In this document: piece by piece, positions 1 to 8,841 of the stretch
Layout of the letters: every line of letters begins with the position of its first letter
Numbering within the stretch: the first letter of the stretch is position 1
Source: Caballeronia mineralivorans PML1(12)
Lineage (GTDB): Bacteria > Pseudomonadota > Gammaproteobacteria > Burkholderiales > Burkholderiaceae
DNA length: 64,000 bases
Assembly (NCBI RefSeq): GCF_001028175.1
Contig: NZ_AEJF01000092.1
Span: 32,027-96,026, forward strand
Reading direction: 5' to 3'
The notes under the pieces: model-generated
The model's input: the letters and a program-made list of their open reading frames with translations, nothing else
What the model was told of the DNA's origin: nothing
The model's database searches: none
Program-made: the position numbers and the translations under genes

Positions 1-87
1 ACGATGCGCGAAACCGGCGCGGACATGAAGACGAAATACAAGGAGACGTCGCGCGGCGGGTTGGCCGTGAACGTCATCGAGTGCTGA
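1..87 (+). CDS. sdaA: L-serine ammonia-lyase, C-terminal end (partial)
   Basis: The window opens inside a reading frame of 28 codons ending in TGA at 85-87. The visible C-terminus contains KYKETSRGGLAVNVIEC, the typical end of iron-sulfur L-serine dehydratases (E. coli SdaA/SdaB have the same YETSRGGLA block). The enzyme deaminates L-serine to pyruvate and would be the exit step of the glycine-betaine pathway encoded downstream. It lies 64 bases before soxB on the same strand, and serine dehydratase genes accompany sox genes in Pseudomonas too. Only the tail is visible, so the catalytic and Fe-S parts cannot be checked. Confidence 0.85.
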   Translation, partial: TMRETGADMKTKYKETSRGGLAVNVIEC

Positions 88-96
88 TTTTTTAGC

Positions 97-120
97 TTTG
101 CAAGCGAGTTTGCAAGCGAG
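97..120. repeat. Perfect 12-bp tandem duplication between sdaA and soxB
   Basis: The unit TTTGCAAGCGAG occurs twice back to back at 97-108 and 109-120 in the short sdaA-soxB gap. Each copy starts with T-rich sequence and neither makes an obvious stem. It is most simply a slippage duplication. Confidence 0.75.
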
Positions 121-151
121 TCTGAGAGATTAACAAGGGTAAGGAAACACC

Positions 152-1396
152 ATGAGCCGCTATTCGATATTCAGCCTGCTGCGCAACGGCATGTCGTATC
201 ACGAGAACTGGGAACGCCAGTGGAAAAGCCCGGAGCCGAAGCAGGAATACGACGTGGTCATCGTCGGCGGTGGTGGGCATGGTCTGGCCACGGCGTACTA
301 CCTCGCCAAGGAACATGGCGTGCGTAACGTCGCCGTGCTCGAGAAGGGCTGGATCGGCGGCGGTAATACGGCGCGCAATACGACTATCGTGCGTTCGAAC
401 TATCTGTGGGACGAATCGGCAGCGCTGTATGAGAAAGCGATGCAGCTGTGGGAAGGGCTGTCGCAAGACCTGAACTACAACGTGATGTTCAGCCAGCGCG
501 GCGTGATGAATCTTGCGCATACGCTGCAAGACGTTCGGGATACTGAACGTCGTGTTAACGCGAACCGCCTGAATGGCGTCGACGCGGAATTTCTCACGCC
601 CGAACAGATCAAGCAGATCGAGCCGACCATCAATCTGAATAGCCGCTATCCGGTGCTCGGTGCGTCCATCCAGCGTCGCGGCGGCGTGGCTCGTCACGAC
701 GCCGTTGCGTGGGGTTTTGCACGCGGCGCGGATCAGGCCGGCGTCGATATCGTGCAGAACTGTCAGGTGACGGGCATTCGCCGTAACGGCAGTCAAGTGA
801 TTGGCGTGGATACGACCAAGGGTTTCATCAAGGCCAAGAAGGTCGCGGTAGTCGCGGCGGGCAACACCTCCACGCTCGCCGATATGGCCGGCATCCGCCT
901 TCCTCTGGAAAGCCATCCGTTACAAGCGCTCGTCTCTGAACCGATCAAGCCAGTGGTCAACACGGTAGTGATGTCGAACGCGGTCCACGCGTACATCAGC
1001 CAGTCCGACAAGGGCGATCTCGTGATCGGCGCGGGTGTCGATCAGTACACGGGCTTTGGTCAGCGCGGCAGTTTTCACATTATCGAAGGGACGCTGGAGG
1101 CGATTGTCGAGATGTTCCCGGTGTTCTCGCGCGTGCGCATGAATCGTCAATGGGGCGGGATTGTGGATGTGTCGCCGGATGCGTGCCCGATCATCAGCAA
1201 GACCGATGTAAAGGGTTTGTATTTCAACTGCGGCTGGGGGACGGGTGGCTTCAAGGCGACGCCGGGTTCGGGTTGGGCATACGCCCATACCATCGCGAAG
1301 GATGAACCGCATGCGTTGAACGCACCGTTTTCCATCGACCGGTTCTATACGGGTCATCTGATCGACGAGCACGGCGCTGCGGCCGTCGCCCACTAA
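152..1396 (+). CDS. soxB: Sarcosine oxidase subunit beta
   Basis: Beta subunit (414 aa) of heterotetrameric sarcosine oxidase, which oxidatively demethylates sarcosine to glycine and passes the methyl group to tetrahydrofolate. A Rossmann FAD-binding motif ([17 protein letters not shown]) lies at residues 35-51, followed by [12 protein letters not shown]. The block VARHDAVAW around residue 182 matches the histidine that carries covalent FMN in the Corynebacterium enzyme (established for that family). The C-terminal [15 protein letters not shown] and [14 protein letters not shown] blocks are typical of the DAO family. The start follows AAGGAAACACC. The order soxB-D-A-G is standard, and length is normal for the family. 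Confidence 0.96.
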   Translation: MSRYSIFSLLRNGMSYHENWERQWKSPEPKQEYDVVIVGGGGHGLATAYYLAKEHGVRNVAVLEKGWIGGGNTARNTTIVRSNYLWDESAALYEKAMQLWEGLSQDLNYNVMFSQRGVMNLAHTLQDVRDTERRVNANRLNGVDAEFLTPEQIKQIEPTINLNSRYPVLGASIQRRGGVARHDAVAWGFARGADQAGVDIVQNCQVTGIRRNGSQVIGVDTTKGFIKAKKVAVVAAGNTSTLADMAGIRLPLESHPLQALVSEPIKPVVNTVVMSNAVHAYISQSDKGDLVIGAGVDQYTGFGQRGSFHIIEGTLEAIVEMFPVFSRVRMNRQWGGIVDVSPDACPIISKTDVKGLYFNCGWGTGGFKATPGSGWAYAHTIAKDEPHALNAPFSIDRFYTGHLIDEHGAAAVAH

Positions 1397-1477
1397 CGCC
1401 CACGCATTGCAACGAGTTGCATGGGACCAGAATAAGTCGCTAAAGCGCCAACTCTGGTCGACACAAGGAGAGAAGAG

Positions 1478-1780
1478 ATGTTGCTGATTGAATGCCCCTG
1501 GTGCGGGCCGCGTGCCGAGACCGAATTCTCGTGCGGCGGCGAAGCTGATATCGCGCGACCGCTCGACACCGAAAAGCTCACGGACAAAGAATGGGGCGAC
1601 TATCTGTTCATGCGCAAGAACCCGCGCGGCGTGCACCGCGAGCAATGGATGCATGCGCAAGGCTGCCGCCGCTGGTTCATGGCGCAACGCGATACCGTGA
1701 GCTACGCATTTCAGGGCTATGACACGTTCGCCCGGCCGCTCGCCGTGATGGAATCGAAAGAAGAAGGACAATCGAAATGA
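1478..1780 (+). CDS. soxD: Sarcosine oxidase subunit delta
   Basis: Small zinc-binding subunit (100 aa). The N-terminal LLIECPWCGPR gives a Cys-x2-Cys pair at about residues 6 and 9, and MHAQGCRRWF supplies a His and a Cys further on, as in known delta subunits. A second Cys lies at FSCGGEAD. The gene starts after AGGAGAGAAG and ends by overlapping the start of soxA (ATGA at 1777-1780), which implies translational coupling. It is required for assembly of the four-subunit complex in studied homologues. Confidence 0.95.
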   Translation: MLLIECPWCGPRAETEFSCGGEADIARPLDTEKLTDKEWGDYLFMRKNPRGVHREQWMHAQGCRRWFMAQRDTVSYAFQGYDTFARPLAVMESKEEGQSK

Positions 1781-4779
1781 GCCAGAAAGACCGACTCGCG
1801 ACAGGCGGGCGCATCAACCGCGCCATCTCGCTCACGTTCACGTTCAACGGCAAAACGTATCAGGGCCATCAGGGCGATACGCTCGCGTCCGCGCTGCTCG
1901 CGAACGGCGTGCATTTCGTTGCACGTAGCTGGAAATATCACCGGCCGCGCGGCATCGTGACGGCCGATGTGGCTGAACCGAATGCAGTGGTTCAGCTCGA
2001 AACCGGCGCTTATACGGTGCCGAATGCGCGCGCTACCGAGATCGAGTTGTACCAGGGACTGGTTGCAACGAGCGTGAACGCGAAGCCGAGCATCGAGAAC
2101 GATCGCATGGCGGTGAATCAGAAGATCGCGCGGTTTATTCCGGCGGGCTTTTACTACAAGACCTTCATGTGGCCGCGCAAGTTCTGGCCGAAATACGAAG
2201 AAGTGATCCGCGATGCAGCCGGTCTTGGCAAGGCGCCGGAACACGTGGACGCGGATCGCTACGACAAGTGTTTTGCGCACTGCGATGTGCTCGTGGTCGG
2301 AGCGGGGCCGTCGGGTCTTGCTGCGGCGCATGCGGCGGGCTTGTCGGGCGCGCGCGTGATTCTCGTCGATGACCAGCCGGAACTCGGCGGCTCGCTGCTG
2401 TCGTATCGTGCGGAGATCGATGGTGCGCCGGGCTTGAAATGGGCGCAGAAGATAGAAGCCGAACTGCGCAAGATGCCCGATGTAAAGATCCTGTGCCGCA
2501 GCACGGCCTTCGGTTATCAGGATCACAACCTGATAACCATCACGCAGCGTTTGACCGAGCATTTGCCGGTATCGATGCGCAATGGCACGCGGGAACTGCT
2601 GTGGAAAGTGCGCGCCAAGCGGGTCATTCTGGCGACGGGCGCGCAGGAACGTCCCATCGTATTCGGCAACAACGATCTGCCGGGCGTGATGCTGGCGTCG
2701 GCGGTGTCGTCGTATTTGCATCGTTATGCGGTGCTGCCGGGCCGCAACGCGGTGGTGTTTACAAACAACGACAGCGGCTATCAATGTGCGCTGGATCTGA
2801 AGGCGGCAGGTGCGCAAGTGACGGTCGTCGACCCCCGTCTCGCCGATGACAAAGGCGCCTTGCAGGGCCAGGCGAAACGCTATGGCGTGAAGGTCTTGAA
2901 CGGCTCGGTTGTTACCGTGGCGCATGGCAAGTTGCGCGTGGCATCGATTGAAGTCAGCGCTTATTCGAACGGCACGGTTGGTGTGAAGCAAGCGGATCTG
3001 TCATGCGACCTGCTTGCTGTGTCCGGCGGTTGGAGCCCGATCCTACACTTGTTCGCGCAGTCAGGCGGCAAGGCTCACTGGCACGACGAAAAACTCTGCT
3101 TCGTACCGGGCAAAGCGATGCAGGCCGAGAGCAGCGTAGGCGCATGTGCAGGCGAATTCACGCTGGCACGTGCGATCCGTTTCGCCGTAGATGCGGGTGT
3201 CGACGCCGCGCGAGCAGCGGGCTTGATCGTCGCGCGTCCGACGCCCGTGCAAGTAGCCGAGATCAGCGAAGCACCGGTGATGCCGCTGTGGCTGGTTGGC
3301 GGCCGCGAGATGGCAACGCGCGGTCCCAAGCAATTCATCGATTATCAAAATGACGTATCCGCCGCCGATATCTTCCTCGCCGCACGTGAGGGTTTCGAGT
3401 CGGTCGAGCACGTGAAGCGTTACACCGCGATGGGCTTCGGCACGGATCAGGGCAAGCTCGGCAACATCAATGGTATGGCGATTCTCGCTCAGGCGTTGAA
3501 CAAGACCATCCCTGAAACGGGCACCACGACGTTCCGTCCGAACTACACGCCGGTCACGTTCGGTACGTTCGCCGGCCGCGAGCTGGGCGAGTTCCTCGAC
3601 CCGGTTCGCAAGACCGCTGTACACGAATGGCACGTGGAAAACGGTGCGACGTTCGAGGACGTCGGCAACTGGAAGCGGCCGTGGTACTACCCGAAGAATG
3701 GCGAAGACATGCATGCGGCGGTCGCGCGCGAGTCGCTGGCGACACGTACGAGCGTCGGTATCCTCGATGCATCGACGCTCGGCAAGATCGACATTCAAGG
3801 TCCAGATGCCGCGAAGCTGCTCAACTGGGTCTACACGAACCCGTGGAGCAAGCTGGAAGTGGGTAAGTGCCGCTACGGCCTGATGCTCGACGAAAACGGC
3901 ATGATCTTCGACGACGGTGTGACCGTACGCCTCGCCGACCAGCACTACATGATGACGACCACGACCGGCGGCGCGGCGCGCGTGCTGACATGGCTCGAGC
4001 GCTGGCTGCAGACCGAGTGGCCCGACATGCGCGTGCGGTTGGCATCGGTGACGGACCACTGGGCGACGTTCGCCGTGGTCGGCCCGAACAGCCGCAAGGT
4101 CCTGCAAAAGGTCTGCCGCGATATCGACTTCGCCAACGCCGCATTCCCGTTCATGAGCTATCGCGAAGGGACGGTGGCGGGCGCTGCATCGCGCGTGATG
4201 CGGATCAGCTTCTCCGGCGAACTCGCGTACGAAGTCAACGTGCCGGCGAACGTGGGGCGTGCTGTGTGGGAAGCACTGATGGCCGCGGGTGCCGAGTTCG
4301 ACATCACGCCCTACGGCACGGAAACCATGCACGTGCTGCGTGCCGAGAAGGGTTACATCATCGTCGGGCAGGATACCGATGGTTCGATGACACCGTACGA
4401 CCTCGGCATGGGTGGACTGGTCGCGAAGTCAAAGGACTTCCTCGGTAAGCGTTCGCTGACTCGCTCGGATACGGCGAAGGCCGGACGCAAGCAGCTTGTC
4501 GGCTTGCTTGCTGAAGATGCGTCGTTTGTGATCCCCGAAGGCTCGCAGATCGTGTCGGGTCCGTTCACCGGTGACACAGCGCCTATGCTCGGCCATGTCA
4601 CATCCAGCTATTTCAGCCCTATCTTAAAGCGCTCGATCGCGATGGCCGTCATCAAGGGCGGTCTCGAGAAGATCGGCGAGTCGGTGATGATCCCGCTCGC
4701 TGGCGGCAAGCAGATGCCGGCAAAAATCACCAGCTCGGTGTTCTACGACAGCGAAGGAGCACGTCAACATGTGGAATGA
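1777..4779 (+). CDS. soxA: Sarcosine oxidase subunit alpha
   Basis: Alpha subunit (1000 aa, normal for the family). The N-terminal part contains the beta-grasp-like segment GHQGDTLASALLANGVHF. A dinucleotide-binding motif VLVVGAGPSGLAAAHAAGLS lies near residue 170, and a second pyridine-nucleotide-oxidoreductase half follows (ATGAQERPIVFGNNDLPG). The C-terminal 400 residues form a GcvT-like aminomethyltransferase domain, which in this family binds tetrahydrofolate and makes 5,10-methylene-THF. The start overlaps the soxD stop; the stop overlaps the soxG start by 11 bases. This subunit links sarcosine demethylation to the folate pool and so to GlyA and PurU elsewhere in the window. Confidence 0.96.
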   Translation: MSQKDRLATGGRINRAISLTFTFNGKTYQGHQGDTLASALLANGVHFVARSWKYHRPRGIVTADVAEPNAVVQLETGAYTVPNARATEIELYQGLVATSVNAKPSIENDRMAVNQKIARFIPAGFYYKTFMWPRKFWPKYEEVIRDAAGLGKAPEHVDADRYDKCFAHCDVLVVGAGPSGLAAAHAAGLSGARVILVDDQPELGGSLLSYRAEIDGAPGLKWAQKIEAELRKMPDVKILCRSTAFGYQDHNLITITQRLTEHLPVSMRNGTRELLWKVRAKRVILATGAQERPIVFGNNDLPGVMLASAVSSYLHRYAVLPGRNAVVFTNNDSGYQCALDLKAAGAQVTVVDPRLADDKGALQGQAKRYGVKVLNGSVVTVAHGKLRVASIEVSAYSNGTVGVKQADLSCDLLAVSGGWSPILHLFAQSGGKAHWHDEKLCFVPGKAMQAESSVGACAGEFTLARAIRFAVDAGVDAARAAGLIVARPTPVQVAEISEAPVMPLWLVGGREMATRGPKQFIDYQNDVSAADIFLAAREGFESVEHVKRYTAMGFGTDQGKLGNINGMAILAQALNKTIPETGTTTFRPNYTPVTFGTFAGRELGEFLDPVRKTAVHEWHVENGATFEDVGNWKRPWYYPKNGEDMHAAVARESLATRTSVGILDASTLGKIDIQGPDAAKLLNWVYTNPWSKLEVGKCRYGLMLDENGMIFDDGVTVRLADQHYMMTTTTGGAARVLTWLERWLQTEWPDMRVRLASVTDHWATFAVVGPNSRKVLQKVCRDIDFANAAFPFMSYREGTVAGAASRVMRISFSGELAYEVNVPANVGRAVWEALMAAGAEFDITPYGTETMHVLRAEKGYIIVGQDTDGSMTPYDLGMGGLVAKSKDFLGKRSLTRSDTAKAGRKQLVGLLAEDASFVIPEGSQIVSGPFTGDTAPMLGHVTSSYFSPILKRSIAMAVIKGGLEKIGESVMIPLAGGKQMPAKITSSVFYDSEGARQHVE

Positions 4780-5419
4780 AAACAGAAGCAATCAGACGGT
4801 CGTGGATCGCGCAATCGGGCAGGGCGTGTGGCAGGAGTCCCCGCTAGTGGGCGCCGATGATTTGCTGAAAAAACATCACGCGAGTGCGTCGAAAGCGTTT
4901 CGCCTGGTCGAGCGGCCTTTCCTTGAACTTGTCAATCTGCGCGGCGATCTGCGCGATGCCGCCTTTGTTGCCGCGGTGGAAAAGGTGATTGGCTGCAAGC
5001 CGCCGGAGAAACCGAATACGACGGCGGCCGGCAACGGTTACGACCTGATGTGGCTCGGTCCCGACGAGTGGCTCGTGCGCTCGGCCGCCTCTCATTCTGC
5101 AACGCAACCGGCGCCGCTGGAAGCGAAACTGCGTGAGGCGTTCAAGGGTTTGTTCGCTGCTGCGGTAGATATTGGCAGCGGTTATACCGTGCTCGAAATC
5201 AGCGGCACGCGTACGCGCGATGTCCTCGCTCGCGGATGTCCGCTCGATCTGCATCCGCGGTTGTTCGGCGTCGGCCAGTGCGCGCAGAGCCATTACTTCA
5301 AGGCGTCGGTGACGATTGTGCCGACCGGCGAGGACAATTTCGAGCTCGTGATCCGTCGTAGTTTCGCGGACTACTTCGTGAAGATCATGCTCGACGCGGC
5401 CGAGCCGCTGATGTCATGA
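4769..5419 (+). CDS. soxG: Sarcosine oxidase subunit gamma
   Basis: Gamma subunit (216 aa). It shares the GcvT-like architecture of this family: the central part has WLGPDEWLVRS and the C-terminal half has DIGSGYTVLEISG, RGCPLDLHPR and the closing FELVIRRSFADYF block. The start overlaps the end of soxA by 11 bases and the stop overlaps the next gene (ATGA, 5416-5419), so soxD-A-G and the following gene form a tightly coupled unit. It acts as a structural partner of the alpha subunit. An upstream in-frame alternative start was not needed. Confidence 0.94.
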   Translation: MWNENRSNQTVVDRAIGQGVWQESPLVGADDLLKKHHASASKAFRLVERPFLELVNLRGDLRDAAFVAAVEKVIGCKPPEKPNTTAAGNGYDLMWLGPDEWLVRSAASHSATQPAPLEAKLREAFKGLFAAAVDIGSGYTVLEISGTRTRDVLARGCPLDLHPRLFGVGQCAQSHYFKASVTIVPTGEDNFELVIRRSFADYFVKIMLDAAEPLMS

Positions 5420-5856
5420 AACTGTACGAACCGATGAGCCCGGGCGGACGCGGCTGGCGCATTGTTGTCGATGAGCTCGTGGTGCCCACGCGCATCGGTT
5501 TATATGCGCGGGAGCATCTCGCGCCGCAGCCGGTCGCTATCGACGCGAGCCTGCATTATCGGGGCGTACCGACTGAGGACAACGCGCACGAGTTGATCGA
5601 TTACGAGGCTTGGTGCGCGGGAGTATCGGCCTATCTTGAGAGCAAGCCGCATACTCGTTTGCTCGAAACATTGGCGGCTGAAATTGCGGCGCTGTCGTTC
5701 ACCGAATGGCCCGCGCTCGATGCGCTGACGCTGCTGTTGTACAAGCCGAAGATTCGCGAAGGCACGCGGCGCGTAGGTGTCGAGCTCGATTGGCATCGTG
5801 CCGATTTCGATGCATGGCGAGCGTCGATCGGGTTACATACGGCGGTCGCGCGCTGA
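5416..5856 (+). CDS. Dihydroneopterin aldolase-like (FolB family) protein
   Basis: FolB-fold protein (146 aa), coupled to soxG by a four-base overlap. Residues match the E. coli FolB scaffold: IGLYAREH aligns with the IGVYDWEQ segment that holds the active-site Glu, LLETLAAEIAA matches the second conserved Glu region, and LLYKPKIREG keeps the catalytic Lys of the SKP/YKP motif. Inferred role: pterin or folate supply or repair for the tetrahydrofolate-using sarcosine oxidase. The genuine folate-pathway FolB is usually encoded elsewhere, so this may be a specialised paralogue. Family assignment is firm; substrate is not. Confidence 0.8.
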   Translation: MKLYEPMSPGGRGWRIVVDELVVPTRIGLYAREHLAPQPVAIDASLHYRGVPTEDNAHELIDYEAWCAGVSAYLESKPHTRLLETLAAEIAALSFTEWPALDALTLLLYKPKIREGTRRVGVELDWHRADFDAWRASIGLHTAVAR

Positions 5857-5863
5857 TACGGTC

Positions 5864-6127
5864 ATGACGTCGACGCGCGTTGAAACCGCCGGACTCTCGC
5901 AGCTTGCGTGCGAGCGACACGATCCCCATGCGGCGCTCGCATTGCTCGACCGCAGCCTTGTGCTGGGCCATCGACGAATCGCGTTGATCCGATATCTGCA
6001 TGCGCAATATCTTGGCGCGCCGCTCGAGCCGCGCCATCATGAGTATGTTCACAAGGTTGCCGCGAGGTTGAGCATAGAGACAATCGCTCGCATAGCGACC
6101 GCTGCGCGCGCCCGGCTTGAAGGGTGA
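5864..6127 (+). CDS. Small conserved-looking protein of unknown function at the end of the sox operon
   Basis: An 87-residue ORF starting at ATG 5864, seven bases after the folB-like stop, and so probably in the same operon. An upstream in-frame start inside the preceding gene (5777) is less likely. The protein is mostly helical by composition and rich in Ala, Arg, His and Leu, with RHDPHAALALLDRSLVLGH and RYLHAQYLGAPLEPRHHEY as its most distinctive blocks. No signal peptide, membrane segment or known motif is visible. Its 3' end overlaps, on the opposite strand, the decayed tail of a truncated gene. I do not recognise the family. Confidence 0.5.
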   Translation: MTSTRVETAGLSQLACERHDPHAALALLDRSLVLGHRRIALIRYLHAQYLGAPLEPRHHEYVHKVAARLSIETIARIATAARARLEG

Positions 6128-6465
6128 CTTAGCGCAGGGTGTCGACGCTGAACGATCGCCTCACGACCATCAGCGATGAAACCAGCACGAATCACGAGCA
6201 AGCTGCAGATCGGCGTAGCGAACCAGACGAACAAAATGTGTCCGGCAAGGCTTTTCAGTGACCTTGCGGGCCTCGCCCGATATACGCCAAGCGCCGGAAA
6301 CAACGCGAGCGAGACAGCCGCTGAGAAGCCTGCTGATGAAGCAATGATCGCGGTCGAGCCCGTCGGCGCGAATCCACCGAAGCGGACGTGGTAGGCTAGC
6401 GCTGCGCCGGCGAGAATCAGCACGACGTCCAGCAGGCGGTTGAGTAATCCGTTGAATGTCAGCAT
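6049..6465 (-). pseudogene. Truncated N-terminus of a WcaJ/BceB-type polyprenyl-phosphate sugar phosphotransferase
   Basis: The reading frame (138 codons) starts with membrane segments resembling the N-terminal part of exopolysaccharide polyprenyl glycosylphosphotransferases: RLLDVVLILAGAALAYHVRF, then LFPALGVYRARPARSL, which fits the LFPAFGxYRSxRGRSL block of that family, then another hydrophobic stretch. After about residue 95 (upstream of position 6180 on the plus strand) the sequence becomes Arg/Ala/His-rich and unlike the family. The NAD-fold middle domain and the catalytic transferase domain are absent; full-length members have about 460 residues. No partner EPS genes are present. Read as a gene remnant. 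Confidence 0.6.
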
Positions 6466-7070
6466 GGTTGCCCCAGAGCAATTCGGCGCGCGCTGATGGC
6501 GTCATGACAGGACGATGCAATAGACCTCGTCACCAGAGCGAGGCAAGCGCCCAGCGTGACGCACATTCTTTTTCGTTCTGTATGTCGGAAAGTCATTGCG
6601 ATCAATTTAATTGAATCGGATAAAGGGTTTATTGGGTATTGAATTTCCGCTGTTTCGAAATGAGATTGTTCTCGATTCGAATAGACGAACGTGCCTAAGC
6701 TCAGCGCGAAGCAATGAAGTTTTCGTCGTTGAATACAGTGAAAGACAGGGAAGCTTTATATAGCGGTCTGTGCCTGGATTGGAGCGAACACCATTGGGAG
6801 ATTCAGTCGTCTCTTGAGTGGCCGCATTGTCACTTAAGGCGTACGGCGTAATGATCGGAGGAGTCTTAAAGGATGTGAGCGTTCATTAAGACGCAGCATT
6901 TACGGTGTATTGATTTTAATGACTCGGGATAATTTGATAGCGCGCTGGATAGAATAATAAATAATGCGCAAGACTGTAAGGATGTAGAAATCGGACCCTT
7001 CTTAATTAATGGAATTTCAGATGGTTATATTAAGCGAAACGTATTGTGAGATTGATTCTTTGACAGAAAC
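6466..7070. other. AT-rich gene-free stretch
   Basis: About 600 bases without a supportable gene. From about 6560 the sequence is much richer in A and T than the flanks (for example runs such as aataataaataatgcgc and cttcttaattaatgg). It lies between the truncated sugar-transferase remnant and the betA terminator. No tRNA, repeat pair, IS end or integrase fragment is visible. It looks like residual DNA from an older insertion or deletion. Confidence 0.6.
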
Positions 7071-7104
7071 AAAAAAGGCATCGCGGCCGCTAAGCCGGGA
7101 TGCC
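7071..7104 (-). terminator. Rho-independent terminator of the betIBA operon
   Basis: On the minus strand, GGCATC and CGGC pair with GCCG and GATGCC (stem arms 7077-7087 and 7094-7104, one G-G mismatch), with a six-base loop. The plus-strand A run at 7071-7076 becomes a T run right after the stem when read on the minus strand. It lies about 40 bases downstream of the betA stop. Confidence 0.85.
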
Positions 7105-7141
7105 CAAAGATAAAAACTGAAATTGCAATAAGCGCTGCCAA

Positions 7142-8830
7142 TCAGACGGCGGCGATTGTCTCCGCCTTTCGCGCCTTTGCGCCATGCGCAACGAAATACG
7201 GTGTATCGACGCGAGCCAACGATTCACGCCCCCGAATCATGTCCGCGATTTTTTCGGCCAGCATGATTGTCGGTGCATTCAGATTGCCGGTCACGATCTG
7301 CGGCATGATCGACGCATCCACCACGCGCAGCGACTCGAGCCCATGCACGCGGCCTTCATTGTCGACTACAGCCATATCGTCGTAACCCATCTTGCACGAA
7401 CACGAAGGATGGTAAGCCGTCTCCGCGCGCTGCCGCACGAACGCATCGAGTTGATCGTCCGTTGTGAGATCGGCACCGGGATGCAGCTCGCGTCCACGAT
7501 ATTTCTCAAGCGCCGGCTGATGCATGATCTCGCGCGTGATGCGGATAGCGTCGCTGAATTCGCGCCAGTCGAGCGGGTCCGACATGTAGTTGAACAAGAT
7601 GCTCGGGTGCGCGTTCGGATCGCGTGACTTCAGCTTCACGCGGCCGCGGCTAGGTGATCGCATTGAACCCACGTGCGCCTGGAAGCCATGCATCTTGATC
7701 GGATTCGAGCCGTTGTAATTGATCGCGACGGGCAGGAAGTGATACTGAATGTTCGGCCAGGGATCGTCGTCGCGGGTACGGATAAAACCGCCCGCCTCGA
7801 ACTGATTGCTCGCGCCGATCCCCGTACCCTTGAACATCCATTCAATCCCGATCTGCGGCTGATTCCACCACTGCAGCGCGGGATACAGCGACACGGGCTC
7901 AAGGCATTCGTACTGCATGTACATCTCCAGATGATCCTGAAGATTCTCTCCGACACCGGGCAGATCATGCACCAAAGGCACGTCGAGCTCACGTAGCCAC
8001 GTCGATCGGCCGACGCCCGAACGCTGCAGTAATTGCGGCGAGGCAATCGCGCCGCCGCACACCAGCACCTCGCGGCGAACGTGCGCGGTGATACGTTCGC
8101 CGCCATGAAGATACGCCACGCCTATGGCTTTTTTCCCCGAGAACAATACGCGATCGGTGACCGCATGAGTGACGATCGTGAGATTTGGCCGGCCTTTCGC
8201 GTGATCGAGATATCCGCGCGCCGTGCTCGAGCGGCGGCCGCTCGGCGTCACGGTACGATCCATCGGGCCGAAACCTTCCTGGCGATAACCGTTGAGGTCG
8301 TCGGTACGGGGATAGCCTGCTTGCACGCCTGCTTCGACCATTGCGGCGAACAAAGGGTTGTTGCCGGGTTTCGATGTCGTCACGTGCACCGGACCGTCAC
8401 CGCCGTGATACGCGTTCGGTCCGACATCGCGCGTCTCGGCCTTGCGAAAATACGGCAGGCAATCGGAATAGGTCCAGTTTTCAAGGCCCTTTCGTTCGGC
8501 CCAGCCGTCGTAGTCGAGCGCATTGCCGCGGATGTAGCACATGCCGTTGATCAGCGACGATCCGCCTAGTCCCTTGCCGCGGCCGCATTCCATGCGGCGA
8601 TTGTTCATGTGCGGCTCAGGATCGGTTTCGTAGGCCCAGTTGTAGCGGCGGCCTTGCAACGGAAACGCCAGGGCTGCGGGCATTTGCGTGCGGAAATCGA
8701 AACGGTAATCCGGGCCGCCTGCCTCAAGCAGCAGCACACTCACACCAGCGTCCTCAGTCAGACGTGACGCCAGGACGTTACCCGCCGAACCCGCGCCCAC
8801 GACGATGTAGTCGAACTCCTTCGCGCTCAT
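7142..8830 (-). CDS. betA: Choline dehydrogenase
   Basis: FAD-dependent GMC oxidoreductase (562 aa) that oxidises choline to betaine aldehyde and can act on the aldehyde too. The FAD motif [17 protein letters not shown] is at residues 8-24. The GMC signatures [20 protein letters not shown] and [15 protein letters not shown] are present, and HPSCSCKMG near the C-terminus carries the catalytic His. Sequence and length match proteobacterial BetA. It is last in betI-betB-betA, 11 bases after betB, and has its own downstream terminator. A membrane-associated electron acceptor is known for homologues; it is not encoded here. Confidence 0.97.
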   Translation of the reverse strand: MSAKEFDYIVVGAGSAGNVLASRLTEDAGVSVLLLEAGGPDYRFDFRTQMPAALAFPLQGRRYNWAYETDPEPHMNNRRMECGRGKGLGGSSLINGMCYIRGNALDYDGWAERKGLENWTYSDCLPYFRKAETRDVGPNAYHGGDGPVHVTTSKPGNNPLFAAMVEAGVQAGYPRTDDLNGYRQEGFGPMDRTVTPSGRRSSTARGYLDHAKGRPNLTIVTHAVTDRVLFSGKKAIGVAYLHGGERITAHVRREVLVCGGAIASPQLLQRSGVGRSTWLRELDVPLVHDLPGVGENLQDHLEMYMQYECLEPVSLYPALQWWNQPQIGIEWMFKGTGIGASNQFEAGGFIRTRDDDPWPNIQYHFLPVAINYNGSNPIKMHGFQAHVGSMRSPSRGRVKLKSRDPNAHPSILFNYMSDPLDWREFSDAIRITREIMHQPALEKYRGRELHPGADLTTDDQLDAFVRQRAETAYHPSCSCKMGYDDMAVVDNEGRVHGLESLRVVDASIMPQIVTGNLNAPTIMLAEKIADMIRGRESLARVDTPYFVAHGAKARKAETIAAV

Positions 8831-8841
8831 CGTTCAGCTCC

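Noticed and set aside
121..135. CTGAGA near soxB as a TPP-riboswitch-like motif
   Set aside because: Only one short piece matches; no second conserved helix or ligand pocket sequence is present.
3061..4332. 423-codon minus-strand frame over soxA
   Set aside because: Shadow of the GcvT-like coding region; no start context or domain.
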